Positions 9,833 to 19,118 of a stretch of 64,000 bases of DNA are shown here, in pieces (position 1 is the stretch's first letter; each line of letters starts with the position of its first letter). The translations under genes were made by a program, and so were the position numbers. The notes under the pieces were generated by a model. The model did no database searches. It had not been told where the DNA came from and saw only the letters and a program-made list of their open reading frames with translations. The stretch is from Citreicoccus inhibens (lineage in GTDB: Bacteria > Myxococcota > Myxococcia > Myxococcales > Myxococcaceae): assembly GCF_019039035.1 (NCBI RefSeq), contig NZ_JAHNZT010000013.1, forward strand, positions 1 to 64,000, given 5' to 3'.

Positions 9833-10360
9833 ATGAGCACTCTGAACGGTTTGAAGCGGCCCCAGGGGTCGTGGCACCGCAAGAAGCGCGTCGGTCGCGG
9901 CCAGGGTAGCGGCCTCGGCAAGACGGCCGGTCGCGGTGGCAAGGGCCAGAAGGCCCGCAGCGGTAACATGCGGTTCGAGGGTTTCGAAGGTGGTCAGAGC
10001 CCTCTGCAGCGTCGGCTTCCGAAGTTCGGCTTCAATCCGCCCAACCGCACCACCTACGCGGTGGTGAACCTAGCGGACCTGGAGTCGGCCTTCGCCGCGG
10101 GCGCGACGGTGGATGCGGACGCGCTGAAGAAGGCGGGCCTGGTGAAGGGCCGCTACGACGGCATCAAGCTTCTGGCTCAGGGCGACCTGACCAAGAAGGT
10201 GTCCGTGACCGTGCACAAGGCCTCCGCGGCAGCGCGCGAGGCGGTGGAGAAGGCTGGCGGCTCGGTCACCGAGCTTCCGCTGATGGCCCACAAGCCTGAA
10301 GCGGCCGCGAAGGCTCACGCCGGTAAGGGCGTGAAGGCTCCTCGGCAGCCCCAGGCCTGA
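9833..10360 (+). CDS. rplO: 50S ribosomal protein L15
   Basis: L15 is a late 50S assembly protein. The 175-residue product has the glycine-rich N-terminus ([20 protein letters not shown]) and the [17 protein letters not shown] signature. An Ala/Lys-rich C-terminal tail of about 25 residues makes it longer than the E. coli protein (144). It is followed by a structured 131-nt leader before secY. Confidence 0.97.
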   Translation: MSTLNGLKRPQGSWHRKKRVGRGQGSGLGKTAGRGGKGQKARSGNMRFEGFEGGQSPLQRRLPKFGFNPPNRTTYAVVNLADLESAFAAGATVDADALKKAGLVKGRYDGIKLLAQGDLTKKVSVTVHKASAAAREAVEKAGGSVTELPLMAHKPEAAAKAHAGKGVKAPRQPQA

Positions 10361-10419
10361 GCATGCGAGGCGGGCATCACTCCAGGGTGGTGCACGCCTC
10401 CCGCCTTGTGTAGGCTTTC

Positions 10420-10457
10420 GCGCCCCTTTCCGGAAATGGAGAGGGGCGCTTGTTGTT
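10420..10457 (+). terminator. Terminator-like hairpin upstream of secY
   Basis: Perfect 8-bp stem GCGCCCCT/AGGGGCGC (10420-10427, 10442-10449) is followed by TTGTTGTT. A second structure (AGGCGGG/CCCGCCT, 10368-10374 and 10400-10406) lies just before it. Together they look like an attenuator that lowers secY-adk expression relative to ribosomal genes. Confidence 0.5.
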
Positions 10458-10491
10458 CCTGGCAGAACCTCTTGAAGAGGATGGCTTCCCC

Positions 10492-11838
10492 GTGGCTCTG
10501 AACGCCTTCGCCAACGTCTTCCGCATCGCGGAGCTCCGCAGCCGGCTCGCGTACACGCTCGCGCTGCTGGCCGTCTATCGCATCGGCATCTTCATCAACA
10601 CGCCGGGCGTCGACCGCGCTGCGATGAACGCGTTCATGAACGCCCAGAAACAATCGGGCGGTCTGGTTTCGCTGTTCAACCTCTTCTCCGGCGGCGCGCT
10701 GGAGCAGATGTCCATCTTCGGTCTGGGCATCATGCCGTACGTCAGCGCCTCCATCATCATCCAGTTGCTCGCCGTGGTGGTGCCGAGCCTGGAACGGATG
10801 CAGAAGGAAGGCGCGGCCGGTCGCCAGAAGATCAATCAGTACACGCGCTACGGCTCCATCGTGTTGTCGGTCGTCCAGGGCATCGGCATCTCGCGTTGGC
10901 TGGCCTCCCTGGGGCGCTCGGATGCGGGGCAGGGCGGATTCAACCAGGTCGTGGTTCCCAACGACAACGTCTGGTTCACGTTCATGACGGTGGTGAGCCT
11001 CACGGCTGGAACCGCCTTCATCATGTGGCTGGGCGAGCGCATCACCGAGCGCGGCATCGGCAACGGCATCTCGCTCATCATCTTTGCCGGTATCGTGGCG
11101 CGCATGGTGCCAGGGGCCAAGACGCTGCTCGACCTGACCACCCAGGAGGTCATCAACGCCGCGGCAGTCGTCGGCCTGCTGGCGTTCATGCTCCTCATCA
11201 TCGGCATCGTGGTCTACGTCGAGCGGGGCATGCGGCGGATTCCCATCCAGTACGCCAAGCGCATGGCGGGCCGCCGGATGTTCGCGGGGCAGGCCACGTA
11301 CTTCCCGATGAAGGTGAACAGCTCGGGCGTCATCCCGCCCATCTTCGCAGGCGCGGTGCTGTCGTTCCCCGCCACGCTGGGGACGTGGTTCCCGTTCCTC
11401 CAGGGCTTCCAGCGGGCCATCGAGTCGAACCTGTGGATCTACAACGGGCTCTTCGTCCTGATGGTCATCTTCTTCTCGTACTTCTACACGGCGCTGACGT
11501 TCCGCCCGGACGACGTTGCGGACAACATCAAGAAGCAGGGCGGGTACATTCCTGGCATCCGTCCGGGCCGCCAGACGGCGGAGTTCATCGAGCGCGTGCT
11601 GAACCGCCTGACGTTCGGCGGCGCGGTGTACCTGGCGCTGATCTGTGTGATTCCGTCGGTCATCAGCAGCCTGCTGGGGGTGCGTTTCACCTTCGGCGGC
11701 ACGGCCCTCCTCATCGTGGTGGGCGTGGCGCTGGACACGGTGCAGCAGATCGAGGGTCACCTCATCAGCCGCAACTACGAAGGCTTCGCCGGTCCTCGCG
11801 GTCCGAAGATCCGCGGCCGGGTGCGCGTGGCGGCCTGA
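10492..11838 (+). CDS. secY: Preprotein translocase channel subunit SecY
   Basis: SecY forms the inner-membrane SecYEG channel. The 448-residue product has about ten hydrophobic segments and family motifs such as YRIGIFINTPGVD, FNLFSGGALEQMSIFGLGIM and GNGISLIIFAGIVARM. The frame is open from TTG 10450, but that codon lies directly after the hairpin; GTG 10492 has GAAGAGG upstream and gives the typical MALNAFANVFRIAELR start. Confidence 0.96.
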   Translation: MALNAFANVFRIAELRSRLAYTLALLAVYRIGIFINTPGVDRAAMNAFMNAQKQSGGLVSLFNLFSGGALEQMSIFGLGIMPYVSASIIIQLLAVVVPSLERMQKEGAAGRQKINQYTRYGSIVLSVVQGIGISRWLASLGRSDAGQGGFNQVVVPNDNVWFTFMTVVSLTAGTAFIMWLGERITERGIGNGISLIIFAGIVARMVPGAKTLLDLTTQEVINAAAVVGLLAFMLLIIGIVVYVERGMRRIPIQYAKRMAGRRMFAGQATYFPMKVNSSGVIPPIFAGAVLSFPATLGTWFPFLQGFQRAIESNLWIYNGLFVLMVIFFSYFYTALTFRPDDVADNIKKQGGYIPGIRPGRQTAEFIERVLNRLTFGGAVYLALICVIPSVISSLLGVRFTFGGTALLIVVGVALDTVQQIEGHLISRNYEGFAGPRGPKIRGRVRVAA

Positions 11839-11858
11839 TAGAGTGCAGATGCGTTCCG

Positions 11859-11889
11859 GGCGCCTCTCCCCGTGGTGGGGAGGGGCGCC
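11859..11889 (+). terminator. Long hairpin between secY and adk
   Basis: GGCGCCTCTCCCC (11859-11871) pairs with GGGGAGGGGCGCC (11877-11889) in a 13-bp stem with one G-U and a 5-nt loop, followed by TCGTCGTTC. It has a terminator or attenuator shape but a weak T-tract, so readthrough into adk is likely. Confidence 0.5.
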
Positions 11890-11997
11890 TCGTCGTTCAG
11901 GGATAGACTTTGCTGACCATGGGGGGCGTTCGAGGCTTTGGTCGCCACGAACTTCCATGCCTTCCTTCGGACGAGCTTCGCAGTTGAGAGGAGCGAC

Positions 11998-12645
11998 ATG
12001 AACCTGATCCTGTTGGGACCGCCGAACGCGGGGAAGGGTACCCAGGCGAAGAAGCTCTACGCGGACTTCCACATCCCGCAGATCTCCACCGGGGACATCC
12101 TCCGCAAGGCGGTCAAGGACGGGACCGAGCTCGGGAAGGTGGCCGGGCCGCTGATGGCGTCCGGGCAGTACGTGCCGGATGAGGTCGTCATTGGAATCGT
12201 CGAGGAGCGCCTGAAGGAGCCAGATGTCGCCCAGGGCTTTGTCCTGGATGGCTTTCCGCGGACGCCGGGCCAGGCCGATGCCCTGGACCGGATGTTGGCG
12301 CGCTTGGGCAAGAAGCTGGATGCGGTCATCTCGCTCGAGGTGCCGCACGCGAAGCTCATTGAGCGTGGCTCGGGGCGGCGGGTGTGCCCGAACGACGGCT
12401 CCGTCTACCACGTGACGCAGAGCCCTCCGACGCGGGCGGGGTACTGCGACAAGTGCGGAGCCGCGCTCGTTCAGCGCCCGGATGACATGCCAGAGGTCGT
12501 GGAGAAGCGGCTCCAGAAGTACGACACAGAGACCGCGCCATTGAAGCACTTCTATGCGGGCAAGGGCCTGCTGAAGACTGTGGACGGCGTGGGTTCTCCC
12601 GAAGGAATCTACGAAGAGATCAAGGCCGCGGCCCGGAAGCCCTGA
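11998..12645 (+). CDS. adk: Adenylate kinase
   Basis: Adenylate kinase interconverts ATP + AMP with 2 ADP in the cytoplasm. ATG 11998 follows GAGGAGCGAC and gives 215 residues. The P-loop GPPNAGKGTQ is at residues 7-16; the DGFPRT motif and a long LID domain follow. The LID holds Cys residues (CPND, then CDKC), as in zinc-type enzymes, but one expected Cys of the four-Cys set is replaced by Asp. The usual downstream neighbour map is not present. Confidence 0.97.
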   Translation: MNLILLGPPNAGKGTQAKKLYADFHIPQISTGDILRKAVKDGTELGKVAGPLMASGQYVPDEVVIGIVEERLKEPDVAQGFVLDGFPRTPGQADALDRMLARLGKKLDAVISLEVPHAKLIERGSGRRVCPNDGSVYHVTQSPPTRAGYCDKCGAALVQRPDDMPEVVEKRLQKYDTETAPLKHFYAGKGLLKTVDGVGSPEGIYEEIKAAARKP

Positions 12646-13110
12646 GGGGTGAGCGGAATGGGGCTGTGGTTCCTTCCCGCTTCGTTCCCGAGCCCCGTGG
12701 CCCGTCTGTGAGGTTCTGGACCAATGGCCGCTCACGCACGGGAGGTTGCTGGGTTCTCCCAACCGTGGACGTCCTGGTTCTGATCCAGAGGTTCGGCGTG
12801 GAATAGGGCAGCGGCTGAGCCTTGCGTACGAGGGCTCGCCCGGCTTGGTGAGCTGAGGAAGGACGGAGGATGGTGCCGGGGGGCGGGAGGTTTCTCACCT
12901 GCTTCGGGCACACTCTCCGGAGGTGACAATCAGGGACTGGATGGCCTCACCCGACGCGGTCGAAGTCGCTCTGACTCGGGGTGAAATAGGGGGCAAGGGG
13001 GCGGTGTTGGGAGGAATCCGGTTTTTCTACGCGCGGTGCTTGCTACTTACGGACCAAGGTGCTATCCCGCCGCGCTTCCAGAGGTTCGTGGTCCGAAGAG
13101 GGTGTGACGC
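12646..13110. other. 465-bp intergenic region between adk and infA
   Basis: No convincing gene was found. Short open frames here lack ribosome sites and family features. The segment holds an 8-bp inverted repeat GTGAGCGG/CCGCTCAC (12649-12656, 12728-12735), too widely spaced to be a simple terminator, and a promoter-like element at 13040-13068. In many bacteria map (methionine aminopeptidase) occupies this position; no remnant is recognisable. Confidence 0.6.
13036..13068 (+). promoter_or_regulatory. Probable promoter of infA-rpmJ-rpsM-rpsK-rpsD-rpoA-rplQ
   Basis: GTGCTTG at 13036 contains the start of the -35 TTGCTA (13040-13045); a 17-nt spacer leads to TATCCC (13063-13068), preceded by an extended -10 TG (13060-13061). 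The same GTGCTTG and TGCTATC blocks, nearly identically spaced, occur before the relocated rplC. Predicted transcription would begin about 35 nt before infA. Confidence 0.6.
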
Positions 13111-13329
<219 letters not shown>

Positions 13330-13403
13330 TCGGAGTCACACGCTCTCTGGAGCGCGGTGGCTTCTCTGGGCTTTTCTCTGCTGAAGGAAGGAAGTTCGCT
13401 CCC

Positions 13404-13520
13404 ATGAAGGTTCGGGCGTCCGTCAAGAAGATCTGCGACAAGTGCAAGGTTGTCCGCCGCAAGGGTATTGTGCGTGTCATCTGCGCCTCCAACCCGCGGC
13501 ACAAGCAGCGCCAGGGCTAG
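13404..13520 (+). CDS. rpmJ: 50S ribosomal protein L36, zinc type
   Basis: A 38-residue protein encoded from ATG 13404 to TAG 13518-13520, with GAAGGAAGG upstream. It reads [20 protein letters not shown] at the N-terminus and ends [10 protein letters not shown]11, C14, C27 and H33 form the canonical zinc site. Its place between infA and rpsM is standard. Confidence 0.97.
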   Translation: MKVRASVKKICDKCKVVRRKGIVRVICASNPRHKQRQG

Positions 13521-13575
13521 CGGCCAGTCAGGCCTCTGCCTCAGACCAACTCCAATCAAGTAAGGAAGACCGAAG

Positions 13576-13959
13576 ATGGCTCGTATCGCCGGCATCGACC
13601 TGCCGCCCAACAAGCGTGCGGTGATCTCGCTCCAGTACATCTACGGGATCGGCAACACGACCGCGCACAAGATCATTGAGGCGGCGGGCATCGATCTCGC
13701 CACCCGGACCAAGGACCTCACCGAGGACCAGACTCGCAAGATCCGCGAGCTGATCGAGGCGAACTACAAGGTCGAGGGTGACCTCCGGCGTGAGGTGACC
13801 ATGAACATCAAGCGGCTGATGGACCTGGGCTGCTACCGGGGCCTGCGTCACCGCAAGGGCCTGCCCGTTCGTGGCCAGCGGACCCACACCAACGCGCGCA
13901 CCCGCAAGGGTCCGAAGCGTGGCATCGTTCGCGCGAAGCCGGCCGCTCCGGCTCGGTAA
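13576..13959 (+). CDS. rpsM: 30S ribosomal protein S13
   Basis: S13 is at the head of the 30S subunit and contacts P-site tRNA and L5. The 127-residue product begins [20 protein letters not shown] and contains the HhH-type [13 protein letters not shown] motif and the basic C-terminus [32 protein letters not shown] precedes the ATG. Confidence 0.98.
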   Translation: MARIAGIDLPPNKRAVISLQYIYGIGNTTAHKIIEAAGIDLATRTKDLTEDQTRKIRELIEANYKVEGDLRREVTMNIKRLMDLGCYRGLRHRKGLPVRGQRTHTNARTRKGPKRGIVRAKPAAPAR

Positions 13960-14024
13960 CCCGCTTGCGCCTGGACCCGTGAGGGCCAGGCGTCGATCAC
14001 CTACTCCCAGGAGCAGCAATTCAC

Positions 14025-14462
14025 ATGGCTGACGAGACCAATACCGCCGCGGCGCCGGCGGGTGCCGAGGGCGATGCCCCTGCGGCGAAGAAGGCCAAGC
14101 GCAAGGGCAAGAAGAGCATTCTGAACGGCGTGGTCCACATCCAGTCCACGTTCAACAACACCATCATCACGATCACGGACGTGTCCGGAAACGTGATCTC
14201 CTGGTCGTCGGCCGGGGCGCGTGGCTTCAAGGGAAGCCGCAAGTCCACCCCGTTCGCGGCGCAGGTGGCCGCTGGCGATGCCGCGGCGAAGGCGATGGAG
14301 CACGGCCTGAAGAACGTGTCCGTGTTCGTGAAGGGCCCGGGCGCGGGCCGTGAGTCGGCGCTGCGTGCGCTGGCCGCCGCCGGTCTGAAGATCAACCTCA
14401 TCCGCGACGTGACGCCCATTCCGCACAACGGGTGCCGCCAGCCCAAGCGCCGCCGCGTCTAA
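14025..14462 (+). CDS. rpsK: 30S ribosomal protein S11 with Ala-rich N-terminus
   Basis: S11 lines the mRNA exit region of the platform. The 145-residue product starts with an Ala/Lys-rich stretch of about 25 residues ([20 protein letters not shown]), longer than usual. The conserved core follows: [38 protein letters not shown] and [18 protein letters not shown] 14025 follows AGGAGCAG. Confidence 0.97.
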   Translation: MADETNTAAAPAGAEGDAPAAKKAKRKGKKSILNGVVHIQSTFNNTIITITDVSGNVISWSSAGARGFKGSRKSTPFAAQVAAGDAAAKAMEHGLKNVSVFVKGPGAGRESALRALAAAGLKINLIRDVTPIPHNGCRQPKRRRV

Positions 14463-14525
14463 AACCCGTTCGGGCCGTCCTCGCGCCAGGCGGGGCGGTT
14501 CCAGACCACCTCAAGGAGAGTTTCA

Positions 14526-15152
14526 GTGGCTCGTTACACCGCCAGCGCCTGCCGCATTTGCCGGCGCGAGAACCTGAAGATGTATCTCAAGGGCGATCGC
14601 TGCTACACGGACAAGTGTGCCATCGAGCGCCGCCCGTATCCTCCTGGCCAGCACGGCCAGGGTCGCGTGAAGTTCTCTGGCTACGGCGTGCAGCTGCGCG
14701 AGAAGCAGAAGGTCAAGCGCATGTACGGCCTGCTGGAGAACCAGTTCCGCGGCTACTACCACCGCGCGTCTGCCGCCAAGGGCAAGACGGGTGAGAACCT
14801 CCTGCAGCAGCTGGAGCTCCGCCTGGACAACGTGGTGTTCCGCATGGGCTTCGCGGACACCCGCAACGAGGCGCGTCAGCTGGTCCGTCACGGCCACTTC
14901 CAGGTGAACGGTCGCCGGGTGAACATCCCGTCGTTCTCCGTGAAGCCGGGCAGCGCGGTCGAGGTGGTGGAGAAGAGCCGCAAGGTGCTGCGCATCTCCG
15001 AGGCGCTGGAGACCGTGGACCGCCGTGGCGTTCCCCAGTGGATCGAGCTGGACAAGAAGTCCTTCAAGGGCACGGTCAAGACGGTCCCGAACCGCGAGGA
15101 CCTGACCATGCCCATCCAGGAGCAGCTCATCGTCGAGTTGTACTCGAAGTAA
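14526..15152 (+). CDS. rpsD: 30S ribosomal protein S4, zinc-binding type
   Basis: S4 nucleates 30S assembly. It starts at GTG 14526 with AAGGAGAG upstream; 208 residues. The N-terminus carries a four-Cys zinc site (CRIC near residues 9-12, then C26 and C31). The S4 RNA-binding domain lies at about residues 98-160 ([40 protein letters not shown]). Confidence 0.97.
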   Translation: MARYTASACRICRRENLKMYLKGDRCYTDKCAIERRPYPPGQHGQGRVKFSGYGVQLREKQKVKRMYGLLENQFRGYYHRASAAKGKTGENLLQQLELRLDNVVFRMGFADTRNEARQLVRHGHFQVNGRRVNIPSFSVKPGSAVEVVEKSRKVLRISEALETVDRRGVPQWIELDKKSFKGTVKTVPNREDLTMPIQEQLIVELYSK

Positions 15153-15193
15153 TCTCGCGCCGGACCCCGTTCACCGGGATCAGGCCGCAGTGG

Positions 15194-15220
15194 ACGCCCT
15201 GGCCGACGAGGCCGGGGCGT
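15194..15220 (+). other. Hairpin in the rpsD-rpoA spacer
   Basis: ACGCCCTGGCC (15194-15204) pairs with GGCCGGGGCGT (15210-15220): 11 pairs, one G-U, 5-nt loop, followed by CGTGCTTTG. It is attenuator-like, within a 198-nt spacer that otherwise shows only the rpoA ribosome site. Confidence 0.5.
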
Positions 15221-15350
15221 CGTGCTTTGTCGCCCTGGGCTTTCTTGAAGCGCCCGGTGGTGAACGTTACGCAGTACCCCCGCGTGCCCATCCTCCCGCC
15301 GCTTCGGTGGGGATGTCGGTGGTGGCGCACGTCTCGAGGAGCCGTACACC

Positions 15351-16373
15351 ATGGCAGATACGTTCGTTGCGAAGAACTGGCGTGACCTCATCAAGCCGCG
15401 CCGGATGGAAGTGGATCAGGACTCCCTGAGCCCGACCTACGGCAAGTTCGTGGCGGAGCCGCTGGAGCGTGGATTCGGCACGACGATGGGCAACTCGCTG
15501 CGGCGGGTGCTGCTGTCGTCGCTGCAGGGCGCGGCGATCACCTCGGTGAAGATCGAGGGTGTGGACCACGAGTTCACCACCATCCCCGAGGTGGTGGAGG
15601 ATGTCACGGACGTGGTGCTGAACCTGAAGGAGGTCCTCCTTCGGATGCACACCAACGAGACCAAGACGCTGCGCATCGAGGTGGAGGGGCCCAAGGAGGT
15701 CAAGGCGGGCGACCTCATCACGGACCAGGACGTCGAGGTCCTCAACCCGGGTCACCACATCTGCACGGTGTCCGAGGGCGGCAAGGTGCGCATGGAGCTG
15801 ACGTGCCGCCGGGGCCGTGGCTATACGGCGGCGGCCGCGAACAAGGTGGCGGGCGCGCCCATCGGGACCATCCCCATCGACTCGCTGTTCTCCCCGATCC
15901 GCAAGGTGAACTACCAGGTCACCAACGCGCGCGTCGGTCAGGTCACTGACTACGACAAGCTCTCGCTCGAGGTCTGGACCGACGGCTCCGTGTCCCCCCA
16001 GGACGCGGTGGCCTACGCGGCGAAGATCATCAAGGAGCAGCTGACCGTTTTCGTGAACTTCGACGAGACCGAGGAGCCGGTCATCGCCGAGGCCCCGAAG
16101 GAAGAGGCCAAGCTCAACGAGAACCTGTTCCGCTCGGTGGACGAGCTGGAGCTGTCGGTTCGCTCGGCCAACTGCCTGCAGCAGGCCAACATCAAGACCA
16201 TTGGTGACCTGGTTCAGCGCACCGAGGCCGAGATGCTGAAGACGAAGAACTTCGGCCGCAAGTCGCTGAAGGAGATCAAGGAGATCCTGGCGGAGATGGG
16301 CCTGTCTCTTGGCATGAAGCTGGAGAACTGGCCGCCGAAGAACCCGCCGGCTCCCGCGCAGCCCAAGGTCTAG
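15351..16373 (+). CDS. rpoA: RNA polymerase alpha subunit
   Basis: The 340-residue alpha subunit has an N-terminal assembly domain ([20 protein letters not shown] near residues 42-61) and a C-terminal domain that binds UP elements and activators ([20 protein letters not shown], then [20 protein letters not shown]). ATG 15351 follows GAGGAGCC. It sits in the standard alpha-operon position. Confidence 0.98.
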   Translation: MADTFVAKNWRDLIKPRRMEVDQDSLSPTYGKFVAEPLERGFGTTMGNSLRRVLLSSLQGAAITSVKIEGVDHEFTTIPEVVEDVTDVVLNLKEVLLRMHTNETKTLRIEVEGPKEVKAGDLITDQDVEVLNPGHHICTVSEGGKVRMELTCRRGRGYTAAAANKVAGAPIGTIPIDSLFSPIRKVNYQVTNARVGQVTDYDKLSLEVWTDGSVSPQDAVAYAAKIIKEQLTVFVNFDETEEPVIAEAPKEEAKLNENLFRSVDELELSVRSANCLQQANIKTIGDLVQRTEAEMLKTKNFGRKSLKEIKEILAEMGLSLGMKLENWPPKNPPAPAQPKV

Positions 16374-16404
16374 TCCTCCCGGATTGGACCTCGCCGCACC
16401 TGCG

Positions 16405-16437
16405 CTCGCGCCCCGACACGGTTCATGGTGGCGCGAG
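16405..16437 (+). other. Hairpin between rpoA and rplQ
   Basis: Perfect 8-bp repeat CTCGCGCC/GGCGCGAG (16405-16412, 16430-16437) with a 17-nt loop in a 187-nt spacer. A second structured segment with CACCCGG and CCGGGGTG lies at about 16505-16530. There is no T-tract. Confidence 0.4.
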
Positions 16438-16560
16438 GGCAGGGGGCCCTGCTAGGACGGGCCCGTTGCCCACGGTGGACCTGTGTGTCGGGTCCGCCTT
16501 TCCCACCCGGTACCTGATACGGCCGGGGTGGTGGGGCCCGCGAGGGTCCCGGAGCGTGTC

Positions 16561-16980
16561 ATGCGTCACAAGGTTGGACAGAGGAAGCTGCACCGCACCA
16601 CGAGCCACCGGCTCGCGATGTTGAACAACATGGTCACCTCGCTGCTCGAGCACCAGGCGATCCGCACCACGCTTCCCAAGGCCAAGGAGGCCCGGAAGAT
16701 GGCGGAGCGCATTATCACCCTGGGCAAGCGCGGTGGTCTGGCGAACGTGCGGCTCGCCGCTCGCATCGTGAAGGACCGCGATGTGCTGCAGAAGGTGTTC
16801 AGCGAGTACAAGGATCGCTACGCCAACCGTCCGGGCGGCTACACCCGCATCATCCGGCTCGGCTTCCGCCGGGGCGACGCGGCGGAAATGGCGCTGCTGG
16901 AGCTGGTGGACCGTCCCGCGAAGGCGCCCGTGCAGGGCACCGACGAGGACAAGTCCGAGGCGACTGCGTCCGAGGGATAA
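16561..16980 (+). CDS. rplQ: 50S ribosomal protein L17
   Basis: L17 lies near the exit tunnel. ATG 16561 gives 139 residues starting [20 protein letters not shown], the family signature; longer in-frame starts upstream are not needed. The [20 protein letters not shown] block and an acidic tail follow. It is the last gene of the ribosomal cluster and is followed by a terminator. Confidence 0.97.
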   Translation: MRHKVGQRKLHRTTSHRLAMLNNMVTSLLEHQAIRTTLPKAKEARKMAERIITLGKRGGLANVRLAARIVKDRDVLQKVFSEYKDRYANRPGGYTRIIRLGFRRGDAAEMALLELVDRPAKAPVQGTDEDKSEATASEG

Positions 16981-17005
16981 GCGGTTCTAGCCCCCTGGGC
17001 TGCCG

Positions 17006-17040
17006 AGGGCGCCTTCCTTTCCGGGAGGGCGCCCTTCGTG
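17006..17040. terminator. Terminator-like hairpin after rplQ
   Basis: Perfect stem AGGGCGCC/GGCGCCCT (17006-17013, 17028-17035) with a 14-nt loop followed by TCGTGCTTT. It separates convergent genes and may end transcription from both sides. Confidence 0.6.
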
Positions 17041-17043
17041 CTT

Positions 17044-17703
17044 TCAGCGCTTGGGCTCCAGCAGGCGTCTCCACTCTTCCTGCAGGTCCTTGGTGAGGTC
17101 GGCGCTGTCTCGGGCGCTGCGCATCTGGAGCGACTGGAAGCGGAGGCCCACGGGGGCCGCGGTGCCGTTGGCCCCAAGGAGCTGCTTGGGGGTGATGGTG
17201 ACGAACTCGCCAGCCTTCACCTCGGCCACGGCCGCGCGGTACTCGCCATTGACGATGATGGTGACGTCCTGCCAGGGCGTCTTGCTCTCGTTCCAGATGG
17301 TGATGGAGGGGCGGTCCAGCTTGTCGCCCAGGACGATGCGCGCATCCATGTCGCCCGTCTGGAGCGAGCGGCCAGGGCAGGCGATGGCGAGGCTGACGCA
17401 GGAGATGGCGATCCATCCCGCGACGATGCCCACCTTGTACTTGAAGAAGCGATCGCGCTGACTGAAGTCCGCGACCATCTCCTTGAGGATGGCGAGGCCG
17501 TTGAGGAAGACGTTGGAGGCCTCGGACGCGACGCGCTTGCCGAGGGCCGCGTCGCCCTTCTGGTTCTGCGGTGCGGTCCGTGCGGCGGACATCACCCGCA
17601 TCCCTTGGGGATTCGTCGGCGTGCGGGGCTGGGAGCCCGAGGTGGGGGAGGGCCCTCGCGTCGCTGACGGTACAGCGGGGGCGGGCTTTCGCGCGTCGCT
17701 CAT
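17044..17703 (-). CDS. Conserved single-pass membrane protein, function unknown
   Basis: The product has 219 residues. The first 50 or so are Pro/Ser/Thr-rich and probably disordered. A hydrophobic segment (VGIVAGWIAISCVSLAIACP) near residues 90-110 suggests one membrane span, with a C-terminal domain of about 100 residues predicted to be beta-rich (SITIWNESKTPWQDVTIIVN, GEFVTITPKQLLGANG). I do not recognise a named family. It is convergent with rplQ and 36 nt downstream of the TPR lipoprotein gene in the same orientation, so the two may be co-transcribed. Confidence 0.75.
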   Translation of the reverse strand: MSDARKPAPAVPSATRGPSPTSGSQPRTPTNPQGMRVMSAARTAPQNQKGDAALGKRVASEASNVFLNGLAILKEMVADFSQRDRFFKYKVGIVAGWIAISCVSLAIACPGRSLQTGDMDARIVLGDKLDRPSITIWNESKTPWQDVTIIVNGEYRAAVAEVKAGEFVTITPKQLLGANGTAAPVGLRFQSLQMRSARDSADLTKDLQEEWRRLLEPKR

Positions 17704-17739
17704 CGGGCCCGGAGTGTAGAGGGCCTGCCCCGCGCGTGG

Positions 17740-19110
17740 CTACTGGCCCTTGAGCTGCTGCAACGCTCGACTGGCGACCGCGTTGTCTGGCTGGGTCTCC
17801 AGCACCTTCCCCAGCCACTGCTCGGCCTCGCCCGTGGCTTTCTTGCGCTCCTCGGGGCGCCGGGACTTGAGGGCTTGCTCCGTGAAGAGGAGCCCCAGGC
17901 GGAGGGAGAACTCGGTGTTGTCCGGGTCCTTGTCCAACACCCGGCGCAGCTCCCGCTCCGTGGCGGCGTAGTCACCCTCCAACTGGTACACGAGCGCGAG
18001 CTTGCCCCGAGGGGCGACCGCGTCTGGTTGCAGGACCGTGGCCACCCGGAAGGCCTCGCGCGCGGCCGTGAGGTCGTGGCGATCCAGGTTGAGGTCGCCC
18101 AGGCGGAACCACGCGAGGTCCAGCACGGGGTTCAGGTTCACGGCCTTCTCGAACGCTGCTCGGGCGGCGTCGGGGCGCTGGCGCGACAGGTAGAGCTCAC
18201 CGAGGTAGAGCTGGTTCTTCCCGTCCTGGGGCGCGCGCTCGATGGCCTGGCTGAACTCGTCCATGGCCCGGCCCGCGTCGTCCAGGCGCTGATAGGCCAG
18301 CCCCAGCAGGGCGTGCACCACTGCGAGGTCGGGGTAGTCGTGGAGGATCTCCTCGAAGCAGAGGACGGCGTTCTGCGGCGCGTCCTGCTCACGCAGAAAG
18401 CGCATGCCCTCCTCGAGCTTGGGCTCGGCGGCCTTGGGGAAGCCCGCGAAGGGGTCGGCGATCTGATCCATCAGCGCGCGGGCGGTGACGACCTCTCCAG
18501 GCGTTGCGCCGCCGCGCACGAGCGTGCCCAGCGCCGCCACTGCGCCCGGTGCGTCGCCGGTGCGGTGCAGCGCCTTGGCCAGGGGGAGGCGCCAGCCGGT
18601 CCGCTCCGGGGCGAGCTCGGTGGCGTGCCGAAGGGGGGGGACAGCGTCCGCGTACTGCTCCGACTCCAGTCGGGCCAGCCCGAGGCGGTAGTGATACTCG
18701 CCGACGGTGGGGGCCAGCGCGATGGCCCGCTCGAAGGCGGTCACGGAGGGCGCGCCCGCGTCCTTGGCCCGCGAGAAGAGCGCGAGTCCCAGCATGTACT
18801 GGTCCACGGCGCGCTCCTGGCTCGCCAGGCGCTGCTTCAGCTCGGAGATCCACGCGTCCGCCTGGCCGAGCTTCACGTGGGCCTCGGTGAGGGCCCTCGC
18901 GACGTCCACGTCATCGGGGGCGCTGGCGTGCAGGTCTCGCAGCAGCGACAGGGCCTTTTCGGGCTTGTTGGCGTCCAGGTACGCGCGCGCCTGCTCCCGG
19001 GCATCCAGGGCGCGACCTCCTGCGCTCGTGCCGTGGCCACAGCCCAGGGCGGTCAGGCCCAGGGCAGCCGCGAGTGCCCAGGTGGGGAGGGGAGAGAGGG
19101 GCCTGCGCAT
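17740..19110 (-). CDS. TPR-repeat lipoprotein
   Basis: From ATG 19110 the product has 456 residues, starting with a signal peptide and lipobox (ALAAALGLTALGCGHGTSAG), so it is probably anchored to a membrane. The rest is a run of tetratricopeptide repeats; good examples are AIALAPTVGEYHYRLGLARL, AVVHALLGLAYQRLDDAGRA and GKNQLYLGELYLSRQRPDAA. TPR arrays scaffold protein complexes, but no partner is evident. The gene starts eight bases after the upstream acyltransferase stop, suggesting one transcript. Confidence 0.85.
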   Translation of the reverse strand: MRRPLSPLPTWALAAALGLTALGCGHGTSAGGRALDAREQARAYLDANKPEKALSLLRDLHASAPDDVDVARALTEAHVKLGQADAWISELKQRLASQERAVDQYMLGLALFSRAKDAGAPSVTAFERAIALAPTVGEYHYRLGLARLESEQYADAVPPLRHATELAPERTGWRLPLAKALHRTGDAPGAVAALGTLVRGGATPGEVVTARALMDQIADPFAGFPKAAEPKLEEGMRFLREQDAPQNAVLCFEEILHDYPDLAVVHALLGLAYQRLDDAGRAMDEFSQAIERAPQDGKNQLYLGELYLSRQRPDAARAAFEKAVNLNPVLDLAWFRLGDLNLDRHDLTAAREAFRVATVLQPDAVAPRGKLALVYQLEGDYAATERELRRVLDKDPDNTEFSLRLGLLFTEQALKSRRPEERKKATGEAEQWLGKVLETQPDNAVASRALQQLKGQ

Positions 19111-19118
19111 CGTCGGAC

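Noticed and set aside
12649-12735. 8-bp inverted repeat GTGAGCGG/CCGCTCAC after adk, considered as a terminator
   Set aside because: The arms are 71 bases apart with no T-tract; expected by chance at this GC content.
10315-12762. 815-codon open frame on the minus strand opposite secY and adk
   Set aside because: It is the antisense shadow of two conserved genes, with no ribosome site or family feature and a biased His/Arg/Asp composition.
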